A stretch of DNA of 37,767 nt from a virus. Location of the stretch: positions 1 to 37,767 of the IMG/VR virus record IMGVR_UViG_3300023087_000055. The stretch is one strand, 5' to 3'. Below are positions 37,628 through 37,767 of the stretch, one piece after another (within the stretch, counting starts at the first letter, position 1; every line of letters starts with the position of its first letter). The translations under genes and the position numbers were made by a program. The notes under the pieces were generated by a model. It did not search any database, was not told the DNA's origin, and worked only from the letters and a program-made list of their open reading frames with translations.

Positions 37628-37767
37628 ATGATGTTGACACTCTACACTATTTTTGGTATGTTCGTGGGCTTTGAGGGATACGACAATGGCAAGGTGTACA
37701 TTGGTGTATATACCCCCCAAACTGAGTACGGCTACGTTCTCACACAAAATGAAATTTATTTGGATAC
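37628..37767 (+). CDS. Unknown early protein, C-terminus cut by window edge
   Basis: Starts at ATG 37628 or the adjacent ATG 37631 after GGAG (the second has better spacing) and runs off the right edge with at least 46 codons. It begins MMLTLYTIFGMFVGFEGYDN, then GKVYIGVYTPQTEYGYVLTQ, mostly beta-prone and aromatic. The first 14 residues are hydrophobic and could be a short membrane or signal segment, but there is no clear charge pattern. No family recognised. Confidence 0.6.
   Translation, partial: MMLTLYTIFGMFVGFEGYDNGKVYIGVYTPQTEYGYVLTQNEIYLD

Noticed and set aside
1-37767. tRNA, integrase, insertion sequence or attachment site
   Set aside because: I saw no cloverleaf-like sequence, recombinase or transposase gene, or paired insertion ends when reading both strands.

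Overview
The window is part of the genome of a tailed double-stranded DNA bacteriophage and is cut at both ends. Evidence for this is a large terminase, a portal, a prohead protease with scaffold, an HK97-type capsid protein, head-tail and tail-tube-like proteins and a 15 kb block of fibre-type proteins, all on the minus strand in the usual morphogenesis order. No ribosomal, tRNA, CRISPR, integrase or housekeeping genes were seen, so I infer a virulent or uncultured phage. The sequence does not name the host. Strong Shine-Dalgarno sites and good -35/-10 promoters indicate an ordinary bacterial host.

Late region, minus strand (33.72 kb down to 1). In transcription order: a 55-aa cysteine protein, a virion-like protein, a small sigma-70 region 2 protein, a helix-turn-helix/coiled-coil protein (possible small terminase), a 32-aa membrane peptide, a glycan cassette (sulfotransferase, DxD glycosyltransferase, GDP-mannose 4,6-dehydratase), a small unknown protein, HNH nuclease, ERCC4 nuclease, ClpP-like protease, large terminase, portal, protease with an in-frame nested scaffold gene, decoration protein and major capsid protein. 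A hairpin follows the capsid gene. Next come a YadA-head-like giant fibre, an adaptor-like protein, and a run of mostly ATGA-coupled modular proteins. These carry an RCC1 propeller, an FG-GAP-like propeller, a YVTN-like propeller, cupredoxin domains and Ig-like domains, with shared N- and C-terminal modules and threonine-rich linkers. The left end holds head-tail/neck proteins, a probable tail tube protein and three unknown genes.

Junction (33.72-34.12 kb). The coding strand switches here. The divergent intergenic region holds a late-type promoter to the left and, to the right, a GC-rich hairpin element, a sigma-54-like -24/-12 sequence and a consensus sigma-70 promoter.

Early-type region, plus strand (34.1-37.77 kb). 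About fourteen tiny genes (24-96 aa) are arranged as short cassettes: promoter, strong ribosome binding site, one to four overlapping small genes, then a GC-rich hairpin. Several encode single-span membrane peptides, one is a zinc-ribbon-like protein and one is extremely acidic. GC-rich double-hairpin repeats (five copies, two subfamilies) and two shorter hairpins separate the cassettes. The promoters fall into families with shared extra motifs (a shared TGTCGATATA box; hairpin-abutting TTGACA with TTTTGGTAGACT; three GG-N10-GC sigma-54-like sites). This modular promoter/hairpin system is the least explained part of the window.
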